DNA of 64,000 nt, from positions 62,001 to 126,000 of the forward strand of contig DXEG01000037.1 of assembly GCA_019115125.1 (NCBI GenBank). The letters are read 5' to 3'. The stretch comes from Candidatus Blautia faecipullorum. Its GTDB lineage: Bacteria > Bacillota > Clostridia > Lachnospirales > Lachnospiraceae. The translations under genes were made by a program, and so were the position numbers. Positions 34,734-43,856 of this stretch are shown piece by piece. The notes under the pieces are model-generated. The model saw nothing but the letters and a program-made list of their open reading frames with translations. It searched no databases and was not told the DNA's origin. Within the stretch, counting starts at the first letter, position 1. The number at the start of each line of letters is the position of its first letter.

Positions 34734-34768
34734 CTTGTATTTTAAAGAAAAACATGATAAAATACAAG
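34734..34768. promoter_or_regulatory. Palindromic divergent promoter of the sugar island
   Basis: Arms CTTGTATTTTA (34734-34744) and TAAAATACAAG (34758-34768), 11 bp, spacer 13. On the plus strand they contain TTGTAT-N17-TAAAAT, and by symmetry the same promoter exists on the minus strand over the same bases. Confidence 0.65.
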
Positions 34769-34773
34769 AAAAA

Positions 34774-34787
34774 TTGGAAAACAAAAA
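34774..34787 (+). promoter_or_regulatory. A-rich motif, candidate DeoR site 1
   Basis: TTGGAAAACAAAAA just before the epimerase ribosome site. Near copies occur at 37317-37333 and 38297-38333 upstream of other genes in this island. Confidence 0.4.
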
Positions 34788-34799
34788 GGAGGAAGCTAT

Positions 34800-35669
34800 A
34801 TGAAGTATGGAATTGTTTACGCCTATTGGTCCAAAGACTGGGAGGGAGACTACATCTCCACCATAAAACGGGCAGCTAAGTGTGGATTTGATGTGCTGGA
34901 AATTTTTACTCCTGGACTTTTGGAGGTTTCAGGAGAGAAGCTGAAAGAATTAAGAAAAGCAGCGCAGGAATATAATATTGAATTTACTTTTTTGGTGGGT
35001 CTGAGCAAACAGTACAATATTGCTTCCCCGGAGGGAACAATAAGGCGGGAAGGAATTTCTTATGTAAAGAAGCTGTTGGATGTAGTGCACAAGCTTGGAG
35101 GAAAATGTTTTTCTGGAATTAATTATTGCGCGTGGTCAGATTTTGAGGGATATGACAGAAAGCAGGAGTATATCCAAAACAGTATATGTTCTTTAAAAGA
35201 GATTGGCAGGATTGCCCAAGACTATGATATCTCATATAATTTGGAAATTACGAATCGTTTTGAAAACTTTCTTTTAAACACTGCCAGGGAAGCCCGTGCT
35301 TTTGTAGATGAAGTAGACAATCCGAATGTTAATATCCTGTTGGACGTATTTCATATGAATATCGAAGAAGATTCTTTTTATGACGCGATTGTAACGGCAG
35401 GGGAAAAGTTGGGACATTTTCATGTTGGACAGAATAACAGGAGAAATCCCCATCCGGGAGATATGGTTGCCTGGAAGCTGGTTGCCGACGGATTAAAAAA
35501 GATAGGATATGATAAAAGAATTACATTGGAACCGCTTGTGAAAACTGGCGGAACGGTGTCGAGAGACAGTAATATATGGAGAGATATGACAAATGGTGCG
35601 GAAGAAGTGATGATGGATCAGAATGTAATGGAAGGTCTCAAATTCATTCGCAGTCTGATGGAAAAGTAA
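34800..35669 (+). CDS. Ketose 3-epimerase (D-tagatose/D-psicose 3-epimerase family)
   Basis: 289 aa. The four metal-binding residues fall at Glu149, Asp182, His208 and Glu244, nearly the same numbers as in characterised D-psicose 3-epimerases. They are found in YNLEITNRFENFLLNTA, LLDVFHMNIEEDS, GHFHVGQNNRRNPHPG and ITLEPL. The enzyme inverts C3 of a free ketose in the cytoplasm. An FGGY kinase starts 12 bp after the stop, so the epimerised ketose is probably phosphorylated next. The natural ketose is unknown. AAAGGAGG precedes the ATG. Confidence 0.92.
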   Translation: MKYGIVYAYWSKDWEGDYISTIKRAAKCGFDVLEIFTPGLLEVSGEKLKELRKAAQEYNIEFTFLVGLSKQYNIASPEGTIRREGISYVKKLLDVVHKLGGKCFSGINYCAWSDFEGYDRKQEYIQNSICSLKEIGRIAQDYDISYNLEITNRFENFLLNTAREARAFVDEVDNPNVNILLDVFHMNIEEDSFYDAIVTAGEKLGHFHVGQNNRRNPHPGDMVAWKLVADGLKKIGYDKRITLEPLVKTGGTVSRDSNIWRDMTNGAEEVMMDQNVMEGLKFIRSLMEK

Positions 35670-35681
35670 AGGAGAATATCC

Positions 35682-37211
35682 ATGGACGAATATATTATAG
35701 GGCTAGATTCGGGAACCTCAGGAATTAAAGCAGTAGTATTTGACAAGTGGGGAACAGAATTGTCAAAGGCTGAAAGAACTTTGAGAGCATATTGTGAGGA
35801 AGAGTCGTGGTACGAGGAAGAGTTCGAGGAAATCTGGGAAAAGGCAAAGGACTGCATTAGAGAAGCGGCAGCCGGTTTTGATAAGAACAGTATTATTGGA
35901 ATTGGAATCACGGCACAGGGGGACGGTTTGTGGCTGTTTGATGAGAAGCTGCGGCCGATAAGAAAAGGCTGCTGTTTTTGCGATGGACGAGGAGCGGAGC
36001 AGTTTGAAAAGTGGGGAGAGGACGGAACGGCGGAAGAAGTTTTTCGAAGGGCAGGTACAAGGATTTTTACAGGAAATCAGCCATGTATTTTGAAGTGGAT
36101 GGATCAGTATGCGCCGGAGGAACTGGAAAAAGCAAAATACTGTCTTCATTTAAAAGACGCGCTGTTCGCGTATCTGACGGGGAAGATCTCCACCGATACA
36201 ACAGATCAGTCGCTTGTTTTTTTGGATATGCGGACAGGCAGGTATGATCCGGAACTTTTTCGATATTACGGGTTGGAAAAATATCTGGAAAAGTATCCCT
36301 CTGTTGTGCACAGCTGGGAAAATAAAGAACTTATTCTTCCTGAAATGGCACAGGAGCTTCAGATAAGTGAGAACGTTATGGTGACTGGAGGGCCTATGGA
36401 TGTGGCGGCGTGCGCATTGGGGGCGGGAGTGATTGAGGAAGGAGAGTGCTGTTCCATCATTGGTACGGCGGCACTTCATGAAATGGTGATCAGTGAACCC
36501 TGTAAGGATACTATTTTTGCGGGAATGACAGTTTTCCATGCTGTACAGGACAGATGGCTCAGACTGATGGCTTCACTTGCGGGCACTCCGAATCTCGAAT
36601 GGCTTTTAGGTATTTTAGGGGAAAGACTGACAATACCTGCCAGAGAAAATAACGCAACAGTTTATGAGTATGCGGAGCAGTTGGTAAATAAATCTCCAAT
36701 TGGCGCCAATGGGGTAATCTATCATCCATATCTTCTGGCCGGAGGAGAAAGAGCTCCATTTACAGATCCTAATGCAAGAGCTGATTTTATAGGTATTTCT
36801 GTAAAAAATACAATAGAGGATTTGGTCAGAGCCTGTTACGAAGGGGTTGCATATGCGATGTGCGACTGTTATAATCATATGCCGATTCCGGTAAAAAAAA
36901 TTACTTTATGCGGCGGCGGAACTTCGAGCAGTACATGGTGTCAGATGTTTGCCGACGTTCTGGGAAAAGAAGTGCTTATAGTAGAGGGAAAAGAACTGGG
37001 AGCCAGGGGGGCCGCAATGAACAACGGCGTTGTTCAGGGGATTTATTGTGATTTCAAAGATGCGGTGGAGCATACAGTTAAAACAGATAAAGTGTATATC
37101 CCCGACATGAAAAAACATTCTGTGTATCAGAGATTTTTCAGGCTGTACAAAAAGGCGTATGAGGATATGCCAACGACATGGGCTTTGCGTCATGAGGTGA
37201 TGAAAATGTAG
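35682..37211 (+). CDS. FGGY family carbohydrate kinase, copy 1 (xylulokinase-like)
   Basis: 509 aa. N-terminal ATPase motif YIIGLDSGTSGIKAVVFD, the GIGITAQGDGLWLFDE segment found in L-xylulose and polyol kinases, and the C-terminal LCGGGTSSSTWCQMFADVLG and GARGAAMNNGV motifs. It moves the ATP phosphate to a ketose or polyol. It forms a two-gene unit with the upstream 3-epimerase, and the DeoR regulator follows after 140 bp. The substrate is not clear from sequence; AQGDG-type kinases act on L-xylulose, erythritol or related compounds. Confidence 0.9.
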   Translation: MDEYIIGLDSGTSGIKAVVFDKWGTELSKAERTLRAYCEEESWYEEEFEEIWEKAKDCIREAAAGFDKNSIIGIGITAQGDGLWLFDEKLRPIRKGCCFCDGRGAEQFEKWGEDGTAEEVFRRAGTRIFTGNQPCILKWMDQYAPEELEKAKYCLHLKDALFAYLTGKISTDTTDQSLVFLDMRTGRYDPELFRYYGLEKYLEKYPSVVHSWENKELILPEMAQELQISENVMVTGGPMDVAACALGAGVIEEGECCSIIGTAALHEMVISEPCKDTIFAGMTVFHAVQDRWLRLMASLAGTPNLEWLLGILGERLTIPARENNATVYEYAEQLVNKSPIGANGVIYHPYLLAGGERAPFTDPNARADFIGISVKNTIEDLVRACYEGVAYAMCDCYNHMPIPVKKITLCGGGTSSSTWCQMFADVLGKEVLIVEGKELGARGAAMNNGVVQGIYCDFKDAVEHTVKTDKVYIPDMKKHSVYQRFFRLYKKAYEDMPTTWALRHEVMKM

Positions 37212-37316
37212 TAAAAAACCCCAAATAATTTGTTGCGCGGATTTTCTACTTATAGTATTCTATAGAAAGAATACAAATCCTTCGGCTGATAAATAAAGAT
37301 GGAATTGGCAGGCTTA

Positions 37317-37333
37317 TTTGGAAAAACAAAAAG
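37317..37333 (+). promoter_or_regulatory. A-rich motif, candidate DeoR site 2
   Basis: TTTGGAAAAACAAAAAG, 18 bp before the DeoR gene start. An inverted repeat GTATTCT (37255-37261) / AGAATAC (37268-37274) lies further upstream in the same gap. Confidence 0.4.
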
Positions 37334-37351
37334 TATAGGAGTAGGGTACAT

Positions 37352-38110
37352 ATGTCTAAAGATACGAGACGTAAACAGATTTTGGAAATCCTTGAAAAGT
37401 CAAAAGACGTTACGAGTGTGGCGCTTAGTGAGCACTTCCACGTGACAGAGGAAACCATCCGTAAAGATCTTAATTATTTGAGCGGGGCCGGTCTGGTTAT
37501 ACGAACGTTTGGCGGAGCTATGCTAAAAGAAAGCGGTGAAAAATCTTTAGAGCAGAGAAGTGTATGCAACTATGCGCAGAAACAAAAAATTGCCCGGGAA
37601 GCCGCAAAACTTATATATTCCCAGGATCTGATAGTAATGGACGCGGGGTCGACGACCAGCGTGCTGGCGAATCATATTGCGGATAACTCAGAAGTGATTG
37701 TAATTACAAATTCTCTGGAAATTATGAATATACTTTCAAAGAGAGAAGGAATAACTCTCATTAGTACGGGCGGCACATTGGGAAAAAAATCAATGTCGTT
37801 CAGAGGCCGTACCGCAGAGAAGACGATACATTCATATAATTTGCAGAAAGCATTCATTTCCTGCGCCGCGTTAGATCTTAACAAAGGAATTATGGATACC
37901 AGCGAAGCTGAAACAAACGTAAAAAAAAGCATGATTGAGGAGGCAAAGGAAATCTATCTGCTGGCAGACAGCAGTAAATTTAATGGTATCGCGCATGTAA
38001 CCGTCTGTGGTCTGGATAAGATTACGGCTGTTATTACGGATGATGCGATAGAGGAAGATGTTCTTCAAAAATTTCGCAGAGCTGGAGTCCGCGTTATTGT
38101 CGCATCATAA
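37352..38110 (+). CDS. DeoR/GlpR family transcriptional regulator
   Basis: 252 aa. N-terminal winged helix with the DeoR signature (RRKQILEILEKSKDVTSVALSEHFHVTEETIRKDLNYLSGAGLVIRTFGGA), then the sugar-phosphate sensor domain with IVMDAGSTTSVLANHI, VITNSLEIMNIL and LLADSSKFNGIAHV. It most likely represses the surrounding sugar genes until a phosphorylated intermediate appears. It sits between the epimerase-kinase pair and the main eight-gene operon. A terminator follows at 38127. Confidence 0.92.
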   Translation: MSKDTRRKQILEILEKSKDVTSVALSEHFHVTEETIRKDLNYLSGAGLVIRTFGGAMLKESGEKSLEQRSVCNYAQKQKIAREAAKLIYSQDLIVMDAGSTTSVLANHIADNSEVIVITNSLEIMNILSKREGITLISTGGTLGKKSMSFRGRTAEKTIHSYNLQKAFISCAALDLNKGIMDTSEAETNVKKSMIEEAKEIYLLADSSKFNGIAHVTVCGLDKITAVITDDAIEEDVLQKFRRAGVRVIVAS

Positions 38111-38126
38111 ATGAAATAAAGAATGG

Positions 38127-38173
38127 AAAAGACTGTCTTTGGATATTAGGAGATCCGGGGCGGTCTTTTTTTA
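38127..38173 (+). terminator. Terminator after the DeoR gene
   Basis: AAAAGACTG near 38127-38135 pairs with CGGTCTTTT at 38161-38169, with GGAT/GATCC inside, followed by a T-run. Confidence 0.65.
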
Positions 38174-38296
38174 CGCCCATTTTCTCTTTGTGAATAAGGC
38201 GCACGCAGTCAATGAAACGTAAACTTTGAAGCTTACAAAGGGAATGATTGAAAGCACTATGGGTATGTCAACCAGGGATAATACAGTAAACAAAAG

Positions 38297-38333
38297 TTGG
38301 AAAACAGAATGAAAATATTTGAAAAAACAAAAT
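38297..38333 (+). promoter_or_regulatory. A-rich motifs, candidate DeoR sites 3 and 4
   Basis: TTGGAAAACAGAA (38297-38309) and TTTGAAAAAACAAAAT (38318-38333), directly upstream of the -35 box of the main operon. Nothing else is evident in the 38174-38296 stretch. Confidence 0.4.
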
Positions 38334-38339
38334 ATATTA

Positions 38340-38368
38340 TTGACAAACAGAAAAAATAATTGTACAAT
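38340..38368 (+). promoter_or_regulatory. Promoter of the main sugar-island operon
   Basis: TTGACA (38340-38345), 17-bp spacer, TACAAT (38363-38368), 50 bp before the aldolase copy 2 start. Confidence 0.8.
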
Positions 38369-38418
38369 CAAACTGTAACAAAGAAATGAATTGCAAAAAC
38401 CATTTTGAGAGGTATACC

Positions 38419-39156
38419 ATGAACATACTACAGGAAAAGTATCAAAAACAGATTGAAGAGGTTGTAGAAGTATGCAGAAGAGCAGGCGAATTAGGATTTG
38501 GGGCGGCATCCGGGGGAAATGTTTCGTATTATGTTGATAAAGATGTTGTTTTAATCACACCCACAGGAATTGTAAAACGGAAAATAACTTTTGATGATAT
38601 TTGCATTGTAAATCATGAAGGAAAACCGCTTTATATTCCTCATGGAAGAAAGCCTACGGGTGAAATGTTTATGCATCTGCATATATTTAAGCTGCGTCCG
38701 GATGTAAAGGGGATCATGCACGCGCATCCTCCTCTTGCAATAGGAATGTCGCTGTCCGAAAAAGGAAGGCAGGCAATGCGGCTTCCGTTATTGCCGGAAG
38801 CGTCCACGCAGCTTGGTCCAGTATATACGATTCCCTATGTAACACCAAATGGAGATGAACTAGGTTATTCTTTTGATCCATATATATTAAAGTCAAATGC
38901 GTTTATTATGGCGAATCATGGATGCCTGGTGTGCAGCACTGGAGGAGTCATGGACACGGTAGAATCAGTTCAGGTTATGGAATCACTGGCGAAGTCCTTA
39001 TTGACAAACAGGGTGCTTGGCGACGATATCAGGACATTGACGAAAGAGGAGATTGATGGAATGGATTCACTGCTTTCCACAAGGAAAGAAAATATGCCAG
39101 GTTTGAGAGGCGGTTACAACGGGATGAATGAACTGTTTGAACTTGCAGCAGAATAG
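38419..39156 (+). CDS. Class II aldolase family protein, copy 2
   Basis: 245 aa from ATG 38419 after GAGAGG; the ATG at 38386 lacks a ribosome site. Contains GFGAASGGNVSYYVDKDVVLITPTG, the Glu in PTGEMFMHLHIF, the HxH metal pair in IMHAHPPLAIG and the third His in MANHGCLVCS. First gene of an apparent eight-gene operon. It is closely related to copy 3 (41564-42298) over its whole length, sharing LVLITPT-like, PKRKxTFD and KPTGExFMHLHI blocks. Probable ketose 1-phosphate aldolase giving dihydroxyacetone phosphate; the aldehyde product is not known. Confidence 0.88.
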   Translation: MNILQEKYQKQIEEVVEVCRRAGELGFGAASGGNVSYYVDKDVVLITPTGIVKRKITFDDICIVNHEGKPLYIPHGRKPTGEMFMHLHIFKLRPDVKGIMHAHPPLAIGMSLSEKGRQAMRLPLLPEASTQLGPVYTIPYVTPNGDELGYSFDPYILKSNAFIMANHGCLVCSTGGVMDTVESVQVMESLAKSLLTNRVLGDDIRTLTKEEIDGMDSLLSTRKENMPGLRGGYNGMNELFELAAE

Positions 39157-39188
39157 AGTGCAGATGGGATGGAAGGATATAAAGAATC

Positions 39189-40016
39189 ATGAATGAAAAA
39201 GTGATTTTGCAAAATGGTGTGGAGATGCCGCGGCTGGGATTTGGAACTTATAAACTTGCACCTGATCAGGAAAGTATGAATCGCGCGGTAAGAAATGGAT
39301 TGAACGCAGGTTTCAGATCCATTGATACTGCGGAGCACTATGGAAATGAAGCCATGGTCGGAGAAGCGATTCGATGTTCAGGATATAAAAGAGAGGAATT
39401 GTTTCTCACTACAAAGATCTGGAATACAGATCATGGATATCATAGAACGTTAGAGGCATTTGAAGAGAGTGCGGAGCGGCTGAAAACATATCCGGATCTG
39501 CTTCTGATACACTGGCCGTGTCCAATGATGAACAAATATATAGAAACATGGCAGGCTTTGCAGGAATTATACAGGCAAAAGAAAATCCGGGCGATCGGTG
39601 TGAGCAATTTTAAAATATCACACCTTGAACAGTTGAGAAAGGCTGGAGGCGTCCAGCCTATGGTCAACCAGATTGAAATGCATCCTTACTTTATACAAAA
39701 AGATATGCTGGAATATTGCAGAAAAAGAAAAATTTTTGTATCGGCATGGAGTCCGTTTCTGAGGGGAAAGAATATTGCGGAGCATAAAGAGATTGAAATA
39801 ATTGCCTCTGCGCACGGGAAGTCGCCGGCGCAGATCGTCCTGCGGTATTTGATGGAATTAGGCGCCGGCATAACGGTAAAGACAGCAAGTTATGAACATG
39901 CCCGTTCTAATCTGGAAATATATGATTTTTGTCTTGAAAAGCCGGAAATGGACATACTGGACGGGCTAAATACGGGAAAGAGAGTATATCAGGATCCGGA
40001 TGAGTATTATCTGTAA
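39189..40016 (+). CDS. Aldo/keto reductase
   Basis: 275 aa. The catalytic tetrad is Asp46, Tyr51, Lys76 and His108 (SIDTAEHYGNE, LTTKIWN, LLIHWP). The NADPH-binding end is QIVLRYLMELGAGITVKTASYEHARSNLEIYDF; the usual PKS is replaced by VKT. In an operon with aldolases it could reduce the aldehyde released by cleavage (for example lactaldehyde to propanediol) or reduce a free sugar. A 32-bp gap separates it from the aldolase and 16 bp from the kinase. Confidence 0.9.
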   Translation: MNEKVILQNGVEMPRLGFGTYKLAPDQESMNRAVRNGLNAGFRSIDTAEHYGNEAMVGEAIRCSGYKREELFLTTKIWNTDHGYHRTLEAFEESAERLKTYPDLLLIHWPCPMMNKYIETWQALQELYRQKKIRAIGVSNFKISHLEQLRKAGGVQPMVNQIEMHPYFIQKDMLEYCRKRKIFVSAWSPFLRGKNIAEHKEIEIIASAHGKSPAQIVLRYLMELGAGITVKTASYEHARSNLEIYDFCLEKPEMDILDGLNTGKRVYQDPDEYYL

Positions 40017-40032
40017 AAGGGCGGTAAGATAG

Positions 40033-41523
40033 ATGGAAAAACTTCGTATGCTTGCATTCGATATGGGAGCCAGTAACGGGAGAGCCGTGTATGCGGAATT
40101 TGACGGAAAGGCTTTCGACATAAAAGAAATTTATCGTTTTATGAATCAGCCGGTGAAGCTGCATGGTAAGCTGTATTGGGATATTCTTCGGCTTTTTTAC
40201 GAAATAAAGCAGAGTATAAAAAAGTGTCGGGAGAGAGGTCTGCGATTTGACTGCCTTGGAATTAATAGTTGGGGAAATACCATTGGACTTTTGGACAGTG
40301 AGGGCGATCTGCTTGTGAATCCTTATCATTACAGAGATGACAGCGTTGAAGAAACGATTAAGGATTTTTATAAAAAGCATACTCGGGAGTGGCTGTTTGA
40401 ACAGACATTATATTTGCCAATGAAAATTCAACCGACCGCATTTTGGCATTATCTGACGGAAAGAAAAAAAGGATTGACGGAGCTTACGGAAAACATTCTG
40501 ATGATATCGGATTTGTTTAATTACTTCCTGACTGGTATAAAGGCTTCCGAGAAAACGATGGCGGCAACATCGGCTATGGTGGATATGAGAACTGGAAAAT
40601 GGAAGGAAAATCTGATTACGGCATTGGGGATTTCCGAAAATTCTCTTCCGCAGATTGTTGAAAATGGTACGGTTTTAGGACCTCTTTTGCCGGAGATCAC
40701 GGAGGAACTTCAGTTGGATCAGATTCCGCTTGTGATTGCGGTAGCGGGACATGATACAGCCGCTGTTTCGGGATGCATTGGGAAGTCCGACCTTGAGGAA
40801 AGCCTGTATTTAAGCTGCGGAACCTGGTCATGTATGGGGTGTACAGTAAAAGAACCTGTAGAGGACGCGGGGCTGCTTGAATATGGCATAACAAATGATA
40901 TGGGACTTTACAATGTTCATCAGCTCAGATTTAATCATACTGGTTTATGGATTTTGCAGGAGTGTAAAAGATTTTGGGAAGATGAGGGAGAGGCCCTTTC
41001 ATGGCAGACCCTGATGGAACAGGCGGAAGAGGCAGAACCGTTTACGGCGGCTATAGACGTAGAGGCGGAATTGTTTTTTAAGCCGGAGAAAATGCCTGAA
41101 AAGATACAGCAGTATTGCAAAGAAAACTGCATGAAAATACCGGAAACAAAAGGGCAGATCTGCAGAGTAATATTAGAAAGCCTTGCATATCGATATCGAT
41201 ATTCGCTGGATTGCCTGATGAAATTTTCGGGATGCCGCTATTCTAAATTGACGATAGCGGGCGGCGGAGTGAGCAATACACTATTGTGTCAATGGACGGC
41301 CAATATTCTTGGAATACCTGTGGAAACAGGAATCAAAGAGCTTGCGGTAATGGGGAATTTGCTGCAGCAGGCAGTTTCAATGAAAAGACTGGAAAGCTTT
41401 GAACAGGGACTTAGTGTTTTGAAAAATATAGAAGAAGGGCAAAAATATTTTCCCCATCAGCAGGAAAAGTGGAATCATAATTACCAGTATTTTACTAAAA
41501 AATTCGGATGGAAACAGGTGTAA
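40033..41523 (+). CDS. FGGY family kinase, copy 2 (rhamnulokinase-like)
   Basis: 496 aa. The opening MLAFDMGASNGRAVYAEFDG with YRFMNQPVKLHGKLYWDI resembles RhaB, which reads DxGASSGR with HRFxN and LYWD. The second ATPase half has YLSCGTWSCMG, FNHTGLWILQECKRFW and IAGGGVSNTLLCQWTANILG. RhaB phosphorylates L-rhamnulose at O1, the substrate form for class II aldolases, and such an aldolase gene follows 40 bp later. But no rhamnose isomerase or mutarotase gene is present, so another 6-deoxy or related ketose is possible. Confidence 0.88.
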   Translation: MEKLRMLAFDMGASNGRAVYAEFDGKAFDIKEIYRFMNQPVKLHGKLYWDILRLFYEIKQSIKKCRERGLRFDCLGINSWGNTIGLLDSEGDLLVNPYHYRDDSVEETIKDFYKKHTREWLFEQTLYLPMKIQPTAFWHYLTERKKGLTELTENILMISDLFNYFLTGIKASEKTMAATSAMVDMRTGKWKENLITALGISENSLPQIVENGTVLGPLLPEITEELQLDQIPLVIAVAGHDTAAVSGCIGKSDLEESLYLSCGTWSCMGCTVKEPVEDAGLLEYGITNDMGLYNVHQLRFNHTGLWILQECKRFWEDEGEALSWQTLMEQAEEAEPFTAAIDVEAELFFKPEKMPEKIQQYCKENCMKIPETKGQICRVILESLAYRYRYSLDCLMKFSGCRYSKLTIAGGGVSNTLLCQWTANILGIPVETGIKELAVMGNLLQQAVSMKRLESFEQGLSVLKNIEEGQKYFPHQQEKWNHNYQYFTKKFGWKQV

Positions 41524-41563
41524 AATGATGCAGACAAAGACGAATAACAGACAGGAGAAAAAC

Positions 41564-42298
41564 ATGAATGAAATTCAAAAGAAATATGAAAAGCAAATTA
41601 ATGAAATGGTGGAAGTTTGTATCCGTGACGGCGAGCTTGGGTACGGAGCAAGTGTAGGCGGGAACCTTTCTTACAGAGTGGAAGAAAATCTTGTATTGAT
41701 CACGCCTACTAAAACACCTAAGCGTAAGCTTACTTTTGATATGATCTGCGCGGTTGATATGGATGGAAACACTATTTTTGCTCCAGAAGGAAAAAAGCCT
41801 ACAGGAGAAGCGTTTATGCATTTACATATCATGAAGATGCGGCCTGATATTAAGGCGGTTATGCACGCTCATCCCCCCGTGTGTATTGGGATGTCCACGT
41901 CCAGGGAAGGAAAGGAGTCAATGATGCTGCCGCTGATTCCGGAAGCGATGATGATGCTTGGGCCTGTGATCACAATTCCGTATGCAGAGCCGAATGCAAA
42001 AGCGCTTGGTTATGTATTTGATCCGTATGTAAATGATGCTAATGCATATATTCTGGAAAATCATGGAGTAGTGTCGCTGAGCGCAAAGGGGGCGCTTGAA
42101 ACCATCGAAATGATACAGATCATGGAGTCTATGGCGGAATCTATCGTGGCGGCAAAGCAGATGGGAGGACCGCTTTTGAAACTTTCAGAAAAGGATATCA
42201 GCGATCTGGACGAAGTGATTTGTCAGTTAGGATGGCGGCTGCCAGGCGCGCCGGGAAGATATCGGTCTCTGAAGGATGCGTTCATAAAGAAAAACTGA
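41564..42298 (+). CDS. Class II aldolase family protein, copy 3
   Basis: 244 aa from ATG 41564 (AGGAGA upstream); the ATG at 41525 is less likely. Same layout as copy 2: GYGASVGGNLSYRVEENLVLITPTK, PTGEAFMHLHIMK, metal pair in VMHAHPPVCIG and third His in LENHGVVSLS. Two close paralogues in one operon imply either two substrates or a hetero-oligomer. RBS and spacing place it directly before the transporter ATPase gene (22 bp). Confidence 0.88.
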   Translation: MNEIQKKYEKQINEMVEVCIRDGELGYGASVGGNLSYRVEENLVLITPTKTPKRKLTFDMICAVDMDGNTIFAPEGKKPTGEAFMHLHIMKMRPDIKAVMHAHPPVCIGMSTSREGKESMMLPLIPEAMMMLGPVITIPYAEPNAKALGYVFDPYVNDANAYILENHGVVSLSAKGALETIEMIQIMESMAESIVAAKQMGGPLLKLSEKDISDLDEVICQLGWRLPGAPGRYRSLKDAFIKKN

Positions 42299-42320
42299 CT
42301 GCATGAAACGGAGGTACGAT

Positions 42321-43856
42321 ATGGAGAAGGACGTATTTATTAGGCTGGATAATATTAATAAAACCTTTCCTGGAGTAAAAGCCCTGGACGGGATTCATTT
42401 GGAGATTAAAAAAGGAGAGGTACATGCGCTGGTGGGTGAGAACGGCGCGGGCAAATCCACGCTGATAAAAATTCTGGCGGGGAATTATCAGCCGGATGAA
42501 GGCGGGCAAATTGTTATTGAAGGAGAAAATTGTACCGGATTAAATCCGATGGAAGCTATTCGAAAAGGAATTATTGTAATTTATCAGGATTTTTCCCTTT
42601 TTCCAAATCTTACTGTGGCTGAAAATATTTCTATCAGCAATCAACTGGAAAAAAAAGGGAAGCTGGTGAGCTGGAAGGAGATAAAATCGGCAGCAGAAAA
42701 AGCATTGAAATCTTTGGAAGTAGATATTGATGTGGAGGTCAGGCTTTCGTCCATTTCTATGGCAAAACAGCAGTTGGTAGCTATTGCCAGAGCTTTGGCG
42801 TGTGAAGCGAAGCTGATCATTATGGATGAACCTACTTCTACACTTTCCAAAAGCGAGGTTGAGCTTCTGTTTAAAATTATCCGAAATCTATCCAGGAAAG
42901 GGATCGCCGTGTTATTCGTCAGTCACAAACTGGAAGAGCTCTTTGAGGTTGCCAGCATTTTTACTGTGATCCGTGACGGCCGGTATATCGGAACATATCC
43001 CGCTGAGGAAATGGATAATGATAAGCTGATTAATCTGATGGTGGGGAGAAAGGTCGAATTTGTTCATCAGGGTGCGGAAAAAATCGGAAAAGTATTGCTG
43101 GAGGTAAAAAATCTTTCTAAAAAGGGAAATTTCCAGGATATATCTTTTGAACTGCACGAGGGAGAAATATTAGGTATTACAGGCCTGGTAGGAGCCGGGA
43201 GAACTGAAGTAGCCCAGTCCATTTGCGGTATTCTGCCCCCTGATGAAGGAGAAATCGTAATAGATGGAAAAAGGGCAAACATCAGGTCTATGGAAGACGC
43301 GGTGAGGTATGGAATCGGATATGTGCCTGAGAGCAGGCTTACAGAAGGACTGGTATTATCAAAATCTGTAGAGGACAATGCAGTTATGACTGTGTTTCAT
43401 AGGCTGAAGGGCAGCAGTGGATTAGTGAACAGCAAGAAAAAAGAGAAGCTTGCCTTGGAATGGATAAAAAAGCTTAATATCAAACCAGGCTATCCGCACA
43501 TGCTTGTTTCCAAATTATCCGGAGGAAATCAGCAAAGGGTGGTAATCGCAAAGTGGCTTGCAACAGACCCTAAAATACTGATCATTGATGAGCCGACAAA
43601 TGGAATCGATGTAGGGGCAAAATCTGAAATACATTCGCTGCTGAGAAAACTTGCTGCCGGAGGGATGGGTATTATCATGATTTCTTCTGAACTGACAGAG
43701 GTGCTGGCAATCAGCGATCATATCCTTGTAATGCGCAGAGGAAGAATCAATGGGCGGTTGGACGGCAGTCTGGCCAAGCAGGAAGCGATCATGAATGCAG
43801 CGATTTTAAATAAAAGTGATATGAAGCAGGCTGCAGAGCAGGGAGGGCTTTTATGA
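42321..43856 (+). CDS. Sugar ABC transporter ATPase, two nucleotide-binding domains (RhaT/RbsA type)
   Basis: 511 aa from ATG 42321 (ACGGAGG upstream). The N-terminal domain has an intact Walker A GENGAGKST and Walker B IIMDEPTSTLS but a weak signature (LSSISMAKQQ). The C-terminal domain has a degenerate Walker A (GLVGAGRTE) with an intact signature LSGGNQQR and Walker B IIDEPTNGIDVGAK. This asymmetry is normal for RbsA-type ATPases. Drives uptake with the two permeases that follow; overlap with the next gene is 4 bp. Confidence 0.95.
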   Translation: MEKDVFIRLDNINKTFPGVKALDGIHLEIKKGEVHALVGENGAGKSTLIKILAGNYQPDEGGQIVIEGENCTGLNPMEAIRKGIIVIYQDFSLFPNLTVAENISISNQLEKKGKLVSWKEIKSAAEKALKSLEVDIDVEVRLSSISMAKQQLVAIARALACEAKLIIMDEPTSTLSKSEVELLFKIIRNLSRKGIAVLFVSHKLEELFEVASIFTVIRDGRYIGTYPAEEMDNDKLINLMVGRKVEFVHQGAEKIGKVLLEVKNLSKKGNFQDISFELHEGEILGITGLVGAGRTEVAQSICGILPPDEGEIVIDGKRANIRSMEDAVRYGIGYVPESRLTEGLVLSKSVEDNAVMTVFHRLKGSSGLVNSKKKEKLALEWIKKLNIKPGYPHMLVSKLSGGNQQRVVIAKWLATDPKILIIDEPTNGIDVGAKSEIHSLLRKLAAGGMGIIMISSELTEVLAISDHILVMRRGRINGRLDGSLAKQEAIMNAAILNKSDMKQAAEQGGLL

